Part shown: in pieces, positions 1-8,764 of the stretch | How positions within the stretch are numbered: the stretch's first letter is position 1 | Layout of the letters: each line of letters begins with the position of its first letter | NCBI RefSeq assembly: GCF_021277265.1 | Contig: NZ_JAJSOH010000013.1 | Location: forward strand, 62,001-126,000 | DNA: 64,000 nt | Origin: Kineosporia rhizophila | GTDB taxonomy: Bacteria > Actinomycetota > Actinomycetes > Actinomycetales > Kineosporiaceae | Direction: 5' to 3' | Program-made: the position numbers and the translations under genes | The notes under the pieces: model-generated | Seen by the model: only the letters and a program-made list of their open reading frames with translations | The model's database searches: none | Told to the model about the DNA's origin: nothing

Positions 1-142
1 GCAGCCCGTGGCGCACCTCGCCGTGGTTCAGCGAGATCGCCCGCACCCTGATCAGGGCCTGGTCCGGGCCCGGCTGGGGGTCGGCCACCTCGCCCAGACG
101 CAGTCCCTGCGCCGCGGTGCTGTCCTTCACCAGAGCAAGCAT
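1..142 (-). CDS. Quinone oxidoreductase / zinc-type alcohol dehydrogenase-like protein, N-terminus only
   Basis: The reverse strand opens with ATG at 142 and reads without a stop to the window edge, giving about 47 residues that begin MLALVKDS and contain RVRAISLNHGEVRHG. This is the GroES-like start of the MDR superfamily (NADPH:quinone reductase and relatives), which reduce quinones or enones with NAD(P)H in the cytoplasm. The nucleotide-binding half is outside the window, so substrate and zinc content cannot be judged. It is divergent from a TetR gene that starts 66 bases away, the usual arrangement for a locally repressed oxidoreductase. Confidence 0.7.
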   Translation of the reverse strand, partial: MLALVKDSTAAQGLRLGEVADPQPGPDQALIRVRAISLNHGEVRHGL

Positions 143-151
143 GCGAGCAAT

Positions 152-187
152 AGTGCCCCTGAGTGGCACTTGCCGACAAGGGGCACT
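152..187. promoter_or_regulatory. Inverted-repeat operator between oxidoreductase and TetR gene
   Basis: AGTGCCCCT (152-160) and its exact complement AGGGGCACT (179-187) flank an additional GGCACT (164-169), so three copies of the half-site lie in the 66-base divergent spacer. This is the layout expected for a TetR operator covering both promoters. A possible -10 for the TetR gene, TAGGGT, follows at about 197. Binding by the adjacent TetR protein is inferred from position only. Confidence 0.5.
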
Positions 188-208
188 TGAGCGGGTAGGG
201 TCGGCGGC

Positions 209-802
209 ATGTCACTGCGCGAGCGGAAGAAGGCGCACACCCGCGAGGTGCTGGTCGGCACCGGGCTCGACCTGTTCACCCGGCGCGGGTTCGGCGCCGT
301 CACCCTCGACGAACTGTGCGCTGCCACTGACACCTCCAAGCGCACCTTCTTCCGCTACTTCGCCAGCAAGGAAGACCTCGCCCTGGAACCGCTGCACTTC
401 CTGTGGCGCCGGTTCCTGATCGACCTCGAGGCCGCGGAACCCCGCGACGTGCCCCTGCTGGAACTGTTGCGCGACACCCTCGAGCAGGCTCTGCGCACGA
501 TGCCGCAGCCTGAGTGGCAGGCCCAGGCGCTGGCCAGCCAGCAACTGATCGAAGCAGCCCCCTCGATCCGGGCCCACGGTCTGGAGTTCTGCGACAACAC
601 CACCCGGCAGAGCCTGGCCCTGCTGGCCGCCCGCTACGGGTTCGACCAGCCCACCGACCCGCGCCCCCGGCTGTGCCTGAACCTGCTGGTGGCAGCCTTC
701 GACTGGGCCCGCGAGCAGTGGGCCGCCGAACCGGCCGCGGCCGACCTTGATCGCCTGATCGCCCTCGTCCACGTCGCAGTGGTCAGCCCGGACCTGCGCT
801 GA
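209..802 (+). CDS. TetR-family transcriptional regulator
   Basis: The protein has 197 residues, normal for TetR repressors. The N-terminal helix-turn-helix spans about residues 8-55 with the family pattern TLDELCAATDTSKRTFFRYFASKEDL; the Phe-Phe-Arg-Tyr-Phe recognition helix is typical of actinobacterial members. The C-terminal two thirds are helical and ligand-binding, too variable to predict an inducer. It is divergent from the quinone-oxidoreductase-like gene and shares a short spacer with an inverted repeat, so it probably represses that gene and itself. The start is the ATG that puts the HTH about eight residues in. Confidence 0.88.
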   Translation: MSLRERKKAHTREVLVGTGLDLFTRRGFGAVTLDELCAATDTSKRTFFRYFASKEDLALEPLHFLWRRFLIDLEAAEPRDVPLLELLRDTLEQALRTMPQPEWQAQALASQQLIEAAPSIRAHGLEFCDNTTRQSLALLAARYGFDQPTDPRPRLCLNLLVAAFDWAREQWAAEPAAADLDRLIALVHVAVVSPDLR

Positions 803-888
803 GCATCCCCTTCGCTGAAAGATTTTCAGGGATTGCCGCCCTCTTCGGCAGCCTGGCGTGCGGCTATTCACAGCGCCGCACCATTTCC

Positions 889-917
889 TTGTCCGAGCGC
901 TTGACCCGTCCTACAGT
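889..917 (+). promoter_or_regulatory. Candidate promoter of the mannanase gene
   Basis: TTGTCC (889-894) is followed after 17 bases by TACAGT (912-917), a good match to a housekeeping actinobacterial promoter, about 70 bases before the mannanase start. A small hairpin, CTGAAA-GAT-TTTCAG at 815-829, lies upstream and could end the TetR transcript. No known cellulose or mannan repressor operator is obvious. Confidence 0.35.
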
Positions 918-985
918 GCAATCGCAGTCGCATGTCCGAGAGGCCTCTCCCGACCTGAGATTTGAGCCCTTCGCCACCAAAGGAG

Positions 986-2377
986 ATGTCGGAGTTGCTG
1001 ACACAGATCGCAAGGACGAGCAAGACCACCCGCTCCTGGATCGTTCTCACCGCTGTCGCCCTGGCCGCCGTTCTGGCCTTCCTCGTCGAATCGATGCCGA
1101 CGGCCCAGGCGGCCACCCCACCCGGCCTGCACGTTTCCGGCAGCAAGATCGTGGAGAAGAACGGCACCCCGTTCGTGGCCCGCGGAGTCAGTCACCCTCA
1201 CGCCTGGTACCCCTCCCAGACCGCGGCGACGATCCCCGCGGTCAGGGCGGCCGGGGCGAACGCCCTGCGGGTGGTGCTCAGTTCCGGAGCCCGGTGGACC
1301 AGGACCAGCGCCGGCGAGATCACCTCGATCATCAGCCAGTGCAAGGAGAACCAGCTGATCTGCATGCTCGAGGTGCACGACACCACCGGTTACGGTGAGG
1401 AGGCCGCGGCCTCCTCCCTGGACGCGGCCGCCGACTACTGGGTCAGCGTGAAGTCGGCCCTGGTCGGCCAGGAGGACTACGTCCAACTGAACATCGGCAA
1501 CGAGCCGTTCGGCAACGGCAGCAACGTGAGCAACTGGACCTCGGAAACCTCTGCGGCGATCCAGAAACTGCGTTCGAACGGGCTGCGTAACCAGATCATC
1601 GTCGACGCGCCCAACTGGGGGCAGGACTGGTCGTTCACGATGCGGAACAACGCCGCCACCGTGTTCGCCGCCGACCCGGACGCCAACACCGTCTTCTCGG
1701 TGCACATGTACGGCGTTTTCGACACCGCGAGCGAGGTCAAGGACTACCTGGCCGCCTTCACCAGCAAGAACCTGCCCATCATCGTGGGAGAGTTCGGGAA
1801 CCTGCACTCGGACGGCGACCCGGACGAGGACACGATCATGGCGGAGGCCACCCGCCTGGGGCTCGGCTACTACGGCTGGTCGTGGTCCGGCAACGGCGGC
1901 GGCGTCGAGTACCTCGACATGGTGACCGATTTCGGTCCGACCGCATTCACCCCGTGGGGCACCCGGATCTTCAACGGCGCCGACGGCATCAAGTCCACGG
2001 CCAAGACGGCCACCATCTACGGTGGCCCGGCCCCCACTCCCACCGTGACCCCGACCAGCACCACCGAGCCGACGGCGACTCCCCCCACCGACGCCTGCAC
2101 GGCGGTCTACTCCACCGGCAGCTCCTGGGGTGGCGGTTTCACCGGTTCGGTCAAGGTGACGGCCGGCTCGTCCGCACTCAGGACCTGGTCGGTCACCCTG
2201 TCCCTGCCCTCAGGCACCTCCATCGCCACCGCATGGAACGGAACTCTCAGCGGCGGCAACAAGATCGCCAATGCTTCCTGGAACGGGAGCCTGGCGGCGG
2301 GAGCCAGCACCGAGTTCGGGTTCCAGGGAGCCGGCCCGGCCAGTGGTGTCTCGGTGGCTTCGTGCTCGGCTTCGTGA
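986..2377 (+). CDS. Secreted GH5 endo-beta-mannanase/cellulase with CBM2
   Basis: A 463-residue secreted glycosidase. Residues 1-42 form a signal peptide with a twin-Arg-free basic start, hydrophobic core and an AQA cleavage site. Residues about 43-345 are a GH5 barrel whose opening (GLHVSGSKIVEKNG) resembles bacterial subfamily 8 mannanases. The acid/base Glu173 lies in NIGNEPFG and the nucleophile Glu269 in IVGEFG. A Pro/Thr linker (about 349-370) leads to a C-terminal CBM2 cellulose-binding module with Cys at both ends. It should cut beta-mannan or cellulose outside the cell. The AAAGGAG ribosome site abuts ATG 986, so TTG at 995 may be the true start. Confidence 0.85.
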   Translation: MSELLTQIARTSKTTRSWIVLTAVALAAVLAFLVESMPTAQAATPPGLHVSGSKIVEKNGTPFVARGVSHPHAWYPSQTAATIPAVRAAGANALRVVLSSGARWTRTSAGEITSIISQCKENQLICMLEVHDTTGYGEEAAASSLDAAADYWVSVKSALVGQEDYVQLNIGNEPFGNGSNVSNWTSETSAAIQKLRSNGLRNQIIVDAPNWGQDWSFTMRNNAATVFAADPDANTVFSVHMYGVFDTASEVKDYLAAFTSKNLPIIVGEFGNLHSDGDPDEDTIMAEATRLGLGYYGWSWSGNGGGVEYLDMVTDFGPTAFTPWGTRIFNGADGIKSTAKTATIYGGPAPTPTVTPTSTTEPTATPPTDACTAVYSTGSSWGGGFTGSVKVTAGSSALRTWSVTLSLPSGTSIATAWNGTLSGGNKIANASWNGSLAAGASTEFGFQGAGPASGVSVASCSAS

Positions 2378-2406
2378 GTGTGAAGGCACTGCGAGGATGA
2401 ACGCCC

Positions 2407-2445
2407 GTGCGATCCGACCCGGATCGGTCCCGGGTCGGATCGCAC
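2407..2445. terminator. Strong hairpin terminator between convergent genes
   Basis: A 15-base arm at 2407-2421 pairs perfectly with 2431-2445, and one further G-C pair leaves a 7-base loop. It lies between the mannanase end and the end of the oppositely oriented response regulator, so it probably stops transcription from both sides. There is no U-tract, as is common in high-GC actinomycetes. Confidence 0.7.
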
Positions 2446-2529
2446 CGGGATCCGGGCAACAGCGGCCAGCTACCTTCGGCCCTACCTCCACGCGGCATCG
2501 ATCGATGGCTGAATTCTGGAAGAGAAGGG

Positions 2530-2967
2530 TCAGGACGATGGTGGGCCGTTGTTCACGAGTGTCCAGTACAGCCCGACCTGCATGACTTTCGCGGCGAAGT
2601 CGGTGAAGTTGACCGGTTTGGCCACGTAGCTGTTCGCACCCTCGACGTAAGCCTCTTTCAGGTCGATGTCCTCATGTGAGGAGGTGAGCACCACGACGGG
2701 CAGGAGGCGCGTGTGCTGGTGAGAACGCAGGTCTCGCAGCACGTCAAGGCCGCTGATCTTCGGCAGATTGATGTCGAGCAACACCACCAGAGGCAGGCCA
2801 GGCTCTCGATCGGCGAAGGCCCCCCGCGCGTAGACCTGGTCCAGCGCCTCCGCACCGTCGCGGACGACGACCACCGGGTTGGTCAGACCCCCCTTCCTCA
2901 GCGCCCGCAGGGTGAGGGCCTCATCACTCCGGTTGTCCTCGACGAGAAGGATGTACGGCTCAGACAT
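2530..2967 (-). CDS. Single-domain response regulator (Rcp1/CheY type)
   Basis: The 145 residues are a stand-alone receiver domain without an output domain. The acidic pocket is Glu10-Asp11, the phosphoacceptor is Asp65 in VVLLDINLPK, and the conserved Lys lies in YVAKPVNF. The slightly extended loops and C-terminus resemble Rcp1-like regulators that pair with phytochrome-type or multi-PAS kinases. Its start overlaps the end of the kinase gene by 8 bases, so the two are translationally coupled. Phosphotransfer from that kinase is nearly certain. The downstream target is unknown because there is no DNA-binding or enzymatic domain. Confidence 0.92.
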   Translation of the reverse strand: MSEPYILLVEDNRSDEALTLRALRKGGLTNPVVVVRDGAEALDQVYARGAFADREPGLPLVVLLDINLPKISGLDVLRDLRSHQHTRLLPVVVLTSSHEDIDLKEAYVEGANSYVAKPVNFTDFAAKVMQVGLYWTLVNNGPPSS

Positions 2968-4882
2968 GATGGCTCTCCTTCATCGGTAGGCTGAAGTAGA
3001 AGCTCGCGCCCTTGCCGACTTCACCCTGAGCCCAGATCCGGCCGCCGTGCCGGCTGATGATCCGCTGGGTGGTGGCCAGGCCGATGCCCAGTCCTTCGAA
3101 CGCGCTGATCGGGTGCAGCCGTTGAAATACTCCGAAGAGTTTTCCGGCGTAAGCCATGTCGAAACCCACACCGTTGTCGCGCACGACGTAGCAGGGAACG
3201 CCCCGCTCTTCGGTCGCCTTGAACTCGATACGGGCGTCCTGGCCTCCGGCGGCGTACTTCCAGGCATTTCCGAGCAGGTTGTCCAGAACCACGCTCATCA
3301 GTCCACTGTCGGCCAGAGCGAGCAGACCGTGCTGAATCTCGACCTGGACCTGACGTTGCGGATCCGCGGCCCGCAACCGCTGGATGCTCTGGGCCGCCAA
3401 CGCGCTGAGGTCCACGGCCACCGGGCAGAGTTCCTGCCGACTGAGCTTGGACAACAGGAGCAGACTGTCAATGAGGCTCGCCATGTACTGCGATGATGTA
3501 CGGACCTGCCCCAGGTATTCCTGGCCTACATCGTCCAGGACATCGCCGTAGTCCTCGACCAGGGCCTGGGCGAAACCGTCGATCCCTCGCAAGGGGGCCC
3601 GCAGATCGTGCGCGACGGCGTAGCTGAAGGCCTCCAGTTCCTGATTGGTCGCCTCAGCTGCGGCCTTCGCGGCAATCAGTTCCCGCTCGTCCCGCTTGCG
3701 CTCGGCGATGTCCTCGATCACCACCGAGACACCTGCCGGCCGGCCGTGTCGATCCTGGATCAGCGCCAGGGAGATGGACACCTCCACGTCCTGGCCGTGT
3801 CGGTCCCGGCGGGCGGTGTCCAACGGGTGCAGTTGCTCGCCCGCCAGGATCCGGGCCACCGTCCCAGAGGAGTCCTCGCTCTGCTCCGGCGAGTCCAGCA
3901 CCGTCCAGGACCGGCCGACCATGTCGGCGGCGCTGAACCCGAAGATCTCCTGCGCGCCGGCGTTCCAACTGGTGATCTCTCCGGTCAGGTCCAGGGTGAG
4001 CAGTCCCTGCCGGGCGGAAGAGACCAGGGCGACGAGATGCGCCCGGTCAGCGTCCGCGAGGCGACGTTCGCTGATGTCCCGGACGGTGCAGATCACGAGG
4101 AGATCACCCTCGTCCTCGACGCTGGCAAGGCTGATCTCGACCGGAACCCGGGAGCCGTCCTTGCGGATACCCTCCAGCTCCAGGCCCGACCCCATCGGCC
4201 GGGTCGTCGGGGAATCCGTGAACGAGGCCCGTCGGCGCGGATGATCGGCCCGGGACTCCGGCGGCACCAGGATCTCGACCGGTTGCCCGCGCAGTTCATC
4301 TGCGGAGTATCCGAAAAGGGCCAGTGTCTGTGCATTGGCCAACTGGATCAGGCCGTTCCGGTCCGTCACGATCATCGCGTCCGGGGCAGCGTCCAAGAAC
4401 CGGCTGATCCGCCGTCCCGTCCGTACACGCTCGGAAGCGTCCCGGACGGCGGCGATCACGTTGCCGCCCGGAGTCGGTGTCCCCGCCAGACCAGGCAAAG
4501 GCGCCAGGCTGATCTCGACCGGGAACTCGGACCCGTCGCACCGGCGAGCCGGCAGTTCCTGCTCCCGGCCCATCGGCCGAGCTACTGGCGCCGCCATGTA
4601 CTGCTGGCGCAACAGCACGTGCCCAGCATGCAGCCGCTCTGGTATCAGGGCCTCGATTGCCTGACCACGTAATGCGTTGCTGTCGTACCCGAACAGCTTC
4701 GTGAGTTTGGCGTTGAAAGCAACGATCCGCCCGTCACCATCGATCACGACCATGGCGTCGGGAGCCACTTCGAGCAGACCGGCCAACCCGATCTCGATCC
4801 CGTCGTCGCCCCTAGGTTCAGGAACTGCAAAAGCACCGACGACGGGTTCTTCACCCTGACTGCTGCGTTGCGATTCTTCCAT
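2960..4882 (-). CDS. Multi-PAS sensor histidine kinase
   Basis: The 640-residue protein has no membrane segments, so it is probably a soluble sensor. Three PAS domains follow one another (about 30-140, 155-270 and 275-395), each with the family pattern of APDAMVVID, FGY and a closing DISER or DIAER. A HisKA domain carries the phosphorylated His425 in AVAHDLRAPLRG, and the HATPase domain (about 525-635) shows the N box and the DNGVGFD and GLGIGLA motifs. No GAF/PHY chromophore region or flavin-binding Cys motif is evident, so the stimulus is unknown. It is encoded directly before, and overlapping, its receiver partner. Confidence 0.92.
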   Translation of the reverse strand: MEESQRSSQGEEPVVGAFAVPEPRGDDGIEIGLAGLLEVAPDAMVVIDGDGRIVAFNAKLTKLFGYDSNALRGQAIEALIPERLHAGHVLLRQQYMAAPVARPMGREQELPARRCDGSEFPVEISLAPLPGLAGTPTPGGNVIAAVRDASERVRTGRRISRFLDAAPDAMIVTDRNGLIQLANAQTLALFGYSADELRGQPVEILVPPESRADHPRRRASFTDSPTTRPMGSGLELEGIRKDGSRVPVEISLASVEDEGDLLVICTVRDISERRLADADRAHLVALVSSARQGLLTLDLTGEITSWNAGAQEIFGFSAADMVGRSWTVLDSPEQSEDSSGTVARILAGEQLHPLDTARRDRHGQDVEVSISLALIQDRHGRPAGVSVVIEDIAERKRDERELIAAKAAAEATNQELEAFSYAVAHDLRAPLRGIDGFAQALVEDYGDVLDDVGQEYLGQVRTSSQYMASLIDSLLLLSKLSRQELCPVAVDLSALAAQSIQRLRAADPQRQVQVEIQHGLLALADSGLMSVVLDNLLGNAWKYAAGGQDARIEFKATEERGVPCYVVRDNGVGFDMAYAGKLFGVFQRLHPISAFEGLGIGLATTQRIISRHGGRIWAQGEVGKGASFYFSLPMKESHHV

Positions 4883-5427
4883 GCCCTGAGTTCCGATCGA
4901 TGGAGGCAGTAGAACGACGCGGACCCGGCGTTGTCATCGGCCCGCCGGCCAGATTCTTGAGCTCGTCCTAGATCGGCACGTACGCCGGCCAAGGTGGGCG
5001 TGTCCTGGCGGACCTGGCCAGGACGCGAACAATGCTCCGGTTCCGCTCGGGGCATCTGGGTTCTGACGCCCCCCAGGTAGCGGCGTGATCATTGTCTGCA
5101 CGGCCTGGACCATCGAGGCCTGTACGCCCATCCTTGGAGATCCCGGGATCCAGACCTGCTCCGGCTGTTCGGGTTCGGCCTGCGGATCCAGCCCGCGCCA
5201 AGGTCGATCCGTACCTGATCACCTTGAGGCCGACTCAGCCGGAGGACGCGGCGGGCCTGGTGCTCGTGGCGGTGGGTTCCTCAGCGACGGCGCCTCGTTC
5301 AGTGACATCCGTCAGGCGGATGCGATGCATCCGGATGAGTAATTTCCGAAAAATTAACCGGTTGAGCATGATTCCGGATACAGACCGCCAGTCATCGGAG
5401 ATCGGCGGATCAATCCGGGAGTTGCCC
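4883..5427. other. 545-base intergenic region between kinase and beta-helix gene
   Basis: Divergent upstream region for the kinase and the Tat-exported protein. I find no convincing gene; short open frames here lack a ribosome site and family features. A cluster of alternating CATCCG and CGGATG units at 5306-5335 makes two overlapping small inverted repeats and may be an operator. AT-rich sequence at 5341-5375 may carry the promoter of the downstream gene. In-frame ATG codons around 5335 and 5370 allow a longer version of that protein. Confidence 0.4.
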
Positions 5428-7329
5428 GTGTCCCAGTCCACTTCGGGGAGCCCGTCTTCCCACCCACGACGCCTGTTCCTGAAATCCACTGCGGTGGGCG
5501 CCCTGGCCGTCGGCATCGCTGCACCTCGAGCCCAAGCTGCCGCAGCCGAGCCCGACTTCGGGCCCAACGTGAAGATCTTCGACCCGTCCACACCGGTCGC
5601 CACGATCAACGCCTATCTGCAGGGCATCTCGGGCGAGGCCGAGTTCAGCAGCAACCGGCACGCCGTGCTGTTCAAGCCCGGTGTCTACGGAAGCGCCGCC
5701 GGGCAGGACAACCCGTCCACGGCAACCGGGATCGTCAACTCGGAAGTGGGTTACTACACCTCGATCGCAGGCCTGGGTGCCTCCCCCGATGACGTCCTGG
5801 TCAACGGGGCCCTGCACGTGGAGCCGGTGCAGAACGCCGACGGCACCTCCACCTCTCTCACCCAGTTCTGGCGCTCGCTGAGCAATCTGGCAATCAACCC
5901 GATCCAGCGCCCGGTCGGTGCCGACGCGCAACGCCCGCGGCCGGAGGGCATCGCAGAACCGCACACCATGCGCTGGGCGGTCTCGCAGGCGGCTCCGCTG
6001 CGCCGGGTGCACATCAAGGGCAACCTGGATCTGACCGGGCGCTACGGCGCCACCGCCTTCGGCACGTACACCGCCGACAGTGTGGTGGACGGATCGGTGA
6101 TCAGCGGCGACGCGACCCGCGAATACGCCCAGGCCCAGTGGCTCACCCGCAACAGCCGGATCGGGCGCTGGGACGGCAAGGGCGTCAGCTACGTGTTCTC
6201 GGGGGTGCAGGGCGCTCCGGCCACCAACTTCGCCCCCGGGGACAAGACCACGTTGGCCCAGACCCCGCTCTCGCGGGAGGCCCCGTTCCTGGTCTTCGAC
6301 CGTGGCGCCTACAAGGTGTTCGTACCGGCGGCCAAGCGCAACACCTCCGGGCCCGCCTGGTCGACGAACGCCTCGGCCGGACGGTACATCCCGATCGAGC
6401 AGTTCCACATCGCCCGGCCCAGCCAGTCCGCCGCCACGATCAACGCGGCCCTGGCCTCGGGAAAGCACCTGCTGCTCACCCCCGGCGTCTACGCCCTGAA
6501 TGCGCCGCTGCGGGTGACCAGGGCCGACACCGTCGTGATGGGCCTCGGCTACGCCACCCTCGCCCCGGCCGCCCGGACCCGAGCCCTGGAGATCGGTGAC
6601 GTGCCCGGCGTGGTGGTCTCCAGCCTCACCGTCGACTCGGGTCCCGACGCCGACGTGCTGGTGCAGGTCGGACCCTCCAACGCGGCAGCGGGGCTGGCGG
6701 CCAACCCCACTGCCCTGCTGGACCTGTTCGTCCGGGTCGGCGGCCCCCGCGCCGGTCAGGCCAACACCAGCGTGCAGGTCAACAGCAACCACGTGATCCT
6801 CGACCACACCTGGCTCTGGCGAGGCGACCACGGCACCGGGATCGGCTGGGACGTCAACCGCGCCGACACCGGCCTGGTGGTGAACGGTGACGACGTGACC
6901 GCTCTGGGCCTGTTCGTCGAGCACTACCAGAAGCACCAGGTGATCTGGAACGGTGAGCGCGGGCAGACCGTTTTCTACCAGAGCGAGATGCCCTACGACC
7001 CGCCGAACCAGGCGGCCTGGATGAACGGAGCCAAGGAGGGCTACGCCTCCTACGTGGTCGGCAGCAGGGTGCGCACCCACAAGGTGACCGGCCTGGTGGT
7101 GTACTCGCTCTTCACCGCCGGCTTCCAGGGCATCCAGGTACACGCCTCCAGCGCAGCCGAGGCACCCACTCTGCCCGGCGTGAGCTTGCGTTCCCTGGCC
7201 ACCGGAGTGATCGCCGGCGGCGGCGGGATCCGGCACATGCTCAACGACGACGGCCCGGCGGTGGATGCCGCCGCACCGAACCAGACGGTGTTCGGGATGA
7301 CTGCGGTGCAGCGTTTCTCGACCCTCTAA
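5428..7329 (+). CDS. Tat-exported right-handed beta-helix protein, carbohydrate-active enzyme-like
   Basis: I chose GTG 5428 because GGGAG precedes it by 6-7 bases and it gives a clean twin-arginine signal: Arg14-Arg15 in SHPRRLFLKS, then a hydrophobic stretch and an AQA site near residue 37. The mature protein of about 595 residues has two similar halves, each with the pattern of pectate-lyase-like beta helices (STPVATINAYLQ near the start; PSQSAATINAALASGKHLLLTPGVY in the middle). This double-helix layout resembles GH55 and related polysaccharide-active enzymes. No catalytic residues can be assigned with confidence. It probably acts on an extracellular polysaccharide. It sits alone, followed by a strong terminator. 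Confidence 0.7.
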   Translation: MSQSTSGSPSSHPRRLFLKSTAVGALAVGIAAPRAQAAAAEPDFGPNVKIFDPSTPVATINAYLQGISGEAEFSSNRHAVLFKPGVYGSAAGQDNPSTATGIVNSEVGYYTSIAGLGASPDDVLVNGALHVEPVQNADGTSTSLTQFWRSLSNLAINPIQRPVGADAQRPRPEGIAEPHTMRWAVSQAAPLRRVHIKGNLDLTGRYGATAFGTYTADSVVDGSVISGDATREYAQAQWLTRNSRIGRWDGKGVSYVFSGVQGAPATNFAPGDKTTLAQTPLSREAPFLVFDRGAYKVFVPAAKRNTSGPAWSTNASAGRYIPIEQFHIARPSQSAATINAALASGKHLLLTPGVYALNAPLRVTRADTVVMGLGYATLAPAARTRALEIGDVPGVVVSSLTVDSGPDADVLVQVGPSNAAAGLAANPTALLDLFVRVGGPRAGQANTSVQVNSNHVILDHTWLWRGDHGTGIGWDVNRADTGLVVNGDDVTALGLFVEHYQKHQVIWNGERGQTVFYQSEMPYDPPNQAAWMNGAKEGYASYVVGSRVRTHKVTGLVVYSLFTAGFQGIQVHASSAAEAPTLPGVSLRSLATGVIAGGGGIRHMLNDDGPAVDAAAPNQTVFGMTAVQRFSTL

Positions 7330-7335
7330 GACGAA

Positions 7336-7365
7336 GGCGGGGTGGTCCAGGTGGACCACCCCGCC
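7336..7365. terminator. Bidirectional hairpin terminator
   Basis: A 14-base perfect stem, GGCGGGGTGGTCCA pairing with TGGACCACCCCGCC, closes on a GG loop. It fills the 39-base gap between the convergent beta-helix and CoA-transferase genes, so it probably terminates both transcripts. Confidence 0.85.
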
Positions 7366-7368
7366 CGT

Positions 7369-7995
7369 TCAGAGAAGAACCGGTTCGGACTTCTTCCGCA
7401 CCTCATCGGCCGTGACTCCCGGGGCCAGTTCCACCAGGCGTAAACCCGCAGGAGTGACATCCAGGACGGCCAGATCGGTGATCACCCGGTGCACCACGGC
7501 GCGGCCGGTGTAGGGCAGCGAGCACTCCTGCACCACCTTGTACGAGCCGTCCCGGGCCACGTGCTCCATCAGCACGATCACCCGTCGGGCCCCGTTCACC
7601 AGGTCCATCGCGCCGCCCATGCCCTTGATGGTCCGGCCCGGCACGGCCCAGTTGGCCAGGTCGCCGACGGCCGAGACCTGCATGGCGCCGAGTACGGCGA
7701 CGTCGATACGGCCGCTGCGGATCATGCCGAACGAGGTGGCCGAGTCGAAGATCGCTCCCCCACGCCGGATCGTGACCGTCTCCTTGCCCGCGTTGATCAG
7801 GTCCGGGTCGACGTCACCTTCGGAAGGGTAGGCCCCTACCCCGAGAATCCCGTTCTCGCTGTGCAGAACCACTTCCACGCTGTCAGGAACGAAATTGGGG
7901 ACGAGTGTGGGCAAGCCGATCCCGAGGTTCACGTAGGAGCCGTCAGTCAGCTCCTGGGCGGCCCGGGCCGCCATCTGCTCACGGGTCCAGCCCAT
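7369..7995 (-). CDS. 3-oxoacid CoA-transferase, subunit B
   Basis: The 208-residue protein is the beta subunit of a two-subunit CoA transferase (ScoB/PcaJ/AtoA family). The catalytic glutamate is Glu47 in the SENGILG motif, and the Gly-rich GIGLPT segment and GGAMDLVNGA are in place. Together with subunit A it would move CoA from succinyl-CoA (or acetyl-CoA) to a 3-oxoacid. Its ATG overlaps the stop of subunit A (TGATG), giving the equimolar coupling typical of these pairs. It is the last gene of the aromatic catabolic operon, so the likely acceptor is a ring-cleavage product such as a beta-ketoacid. The exact substrate cannot be read from sequence. Confidence 0.92.
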   Translation of the reverse strand: MGWTREQMAARAAQELTDGSYVNLGIGLPTLVPNFVPDSVEVVLHSENGILGVGAYPSEGDVDPDLINAGKETVTIRRGGAIFDSATSFGMIRSGRIDVAVLGAMQVSAVGDLANWAVPGRTIKGMGGAMDLVNGARRVIVLMEHVARDGSYKVVQECSLPYTGRAVVHRVITDLAVLDVTPAGLRLVELAPGVTADEVRKKSEPVLL

Positions 7996-8759
7996 CACGA
8001 TCCTCCCGGCCGCACAGTGCGCTTCTCGATCCGCTTGTCCTGGGCCTGTTCGGCGTTCAGCACCACCACCCGATCGACAAAGACGCCCGGGGTGTGCACG
8101 GCGTCCGGGTCGAGTTCGCCCGGTTCCACCAGTTCCTCGACCTCCGCCAGAGTGATGCGGCCGCACTGGGCCACCAGCGGATTGAAGTTCCGGGCGCTGC
8201 GGCGATAGACCAGATTCCCGTACCGGTCGCCCTTCCAGGCCCGCACCAGCGCGAAGTCGGCCACGACGGCCGCTTCCAGTACGTGGTCGCGGCCCCCGAA
8301 CCGGCGAGTCTCCTTCGGCGGCGAGGCCACGGCCACGCTTCCGTCGGGCGCGTAGCGCCAGGGCAGGCCGCCCTCGGCCACCTGAGTGCCGGCGCCGGTC
8401 GCGGTGAAGAAGGCCGGGATACCGGAGCCACCGGCCCGCAGACGCTCGGCCAGCGTGCCCTGCGGAGTCAGCTCGACCTCCAGTTCACCGCTGAGGTACT
8501 GGCGAGCGAACTCCTTGTTCTCACCCACGTACGAGGCCACGATGCGCCGGATCCGGTGCTCGGGCAGCAAGAGTCCCAGACCCCAGTCGTCGACCCCGGC
8601 GTTGTTCGACACCACCTCCAGGTCGCCCGCCCCCGCCTGCAGGAGCGCCTGGATCAGGACGGCCGGGATCCCGCACAGGCCGAAGCCCCCGACGGCCAGC
8701 GTGGCGCCGTCGGGGATGTCGGACACTGCGGCCGAGGCCGAGCTCACCACTTTGTCCAT
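7995..8759 (-). CDS. 3-oxoacid CoA-transferase, subunit A
   Basis: The 254-residue alpha subunit starts at MDKVV, with the oxyanion-loop signature GGFGLCGIPAVLI near residues 24-36 and the CoA-binding SNNAGVDDWGLG. Length and motifs match ScoA/PcaI-type subunits. It lies 5 bases after the hydrolase gene and overlaps subunit B, so all three are cotranscribed. In context it activates or recycles an acyl product of ring cleavage for beta-oxidation-like thiolysis. No thiolase gene is seen in the window, so that step would be served from elsewhere. Confidence 0.92.
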   Translation of the reverse strand: MDKVVSSASAAVSDIPDGATLAVGGFGLCGIPAVLIQALLQAGAGDLEVVSNNAGVDDWGLGLLLPEHRIRRIVASYVGENKEFARQYLSGELEVELTPQGTLAERLRAGGSGIPAFFTATGAGTQVAEGGLPWRYAPDGSVAVASPPKETRRFGGRDHVLEAAVVADFALVRAWKGDRYGNLVYRRSARNFNPLVAQCGRITLAEVEELVEPGELDPDAVHTPGVFVDRVVVLNAEQAQDKRIEKRTVRPGGS

Positions 8760-8764
8760 CCGGC

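Noticed and set aside
4934..5222. Short reverse open frames upstream of the kinase gene
   Set aside because: No ribosome sites, family motifs or consistent coding composition.
5410..7359. 649-residue reverse-strand open frame opposite the beta-helix gene
   Set aside because: No motifs or ribosome site, and the forward frame has a Tat signal and family features.
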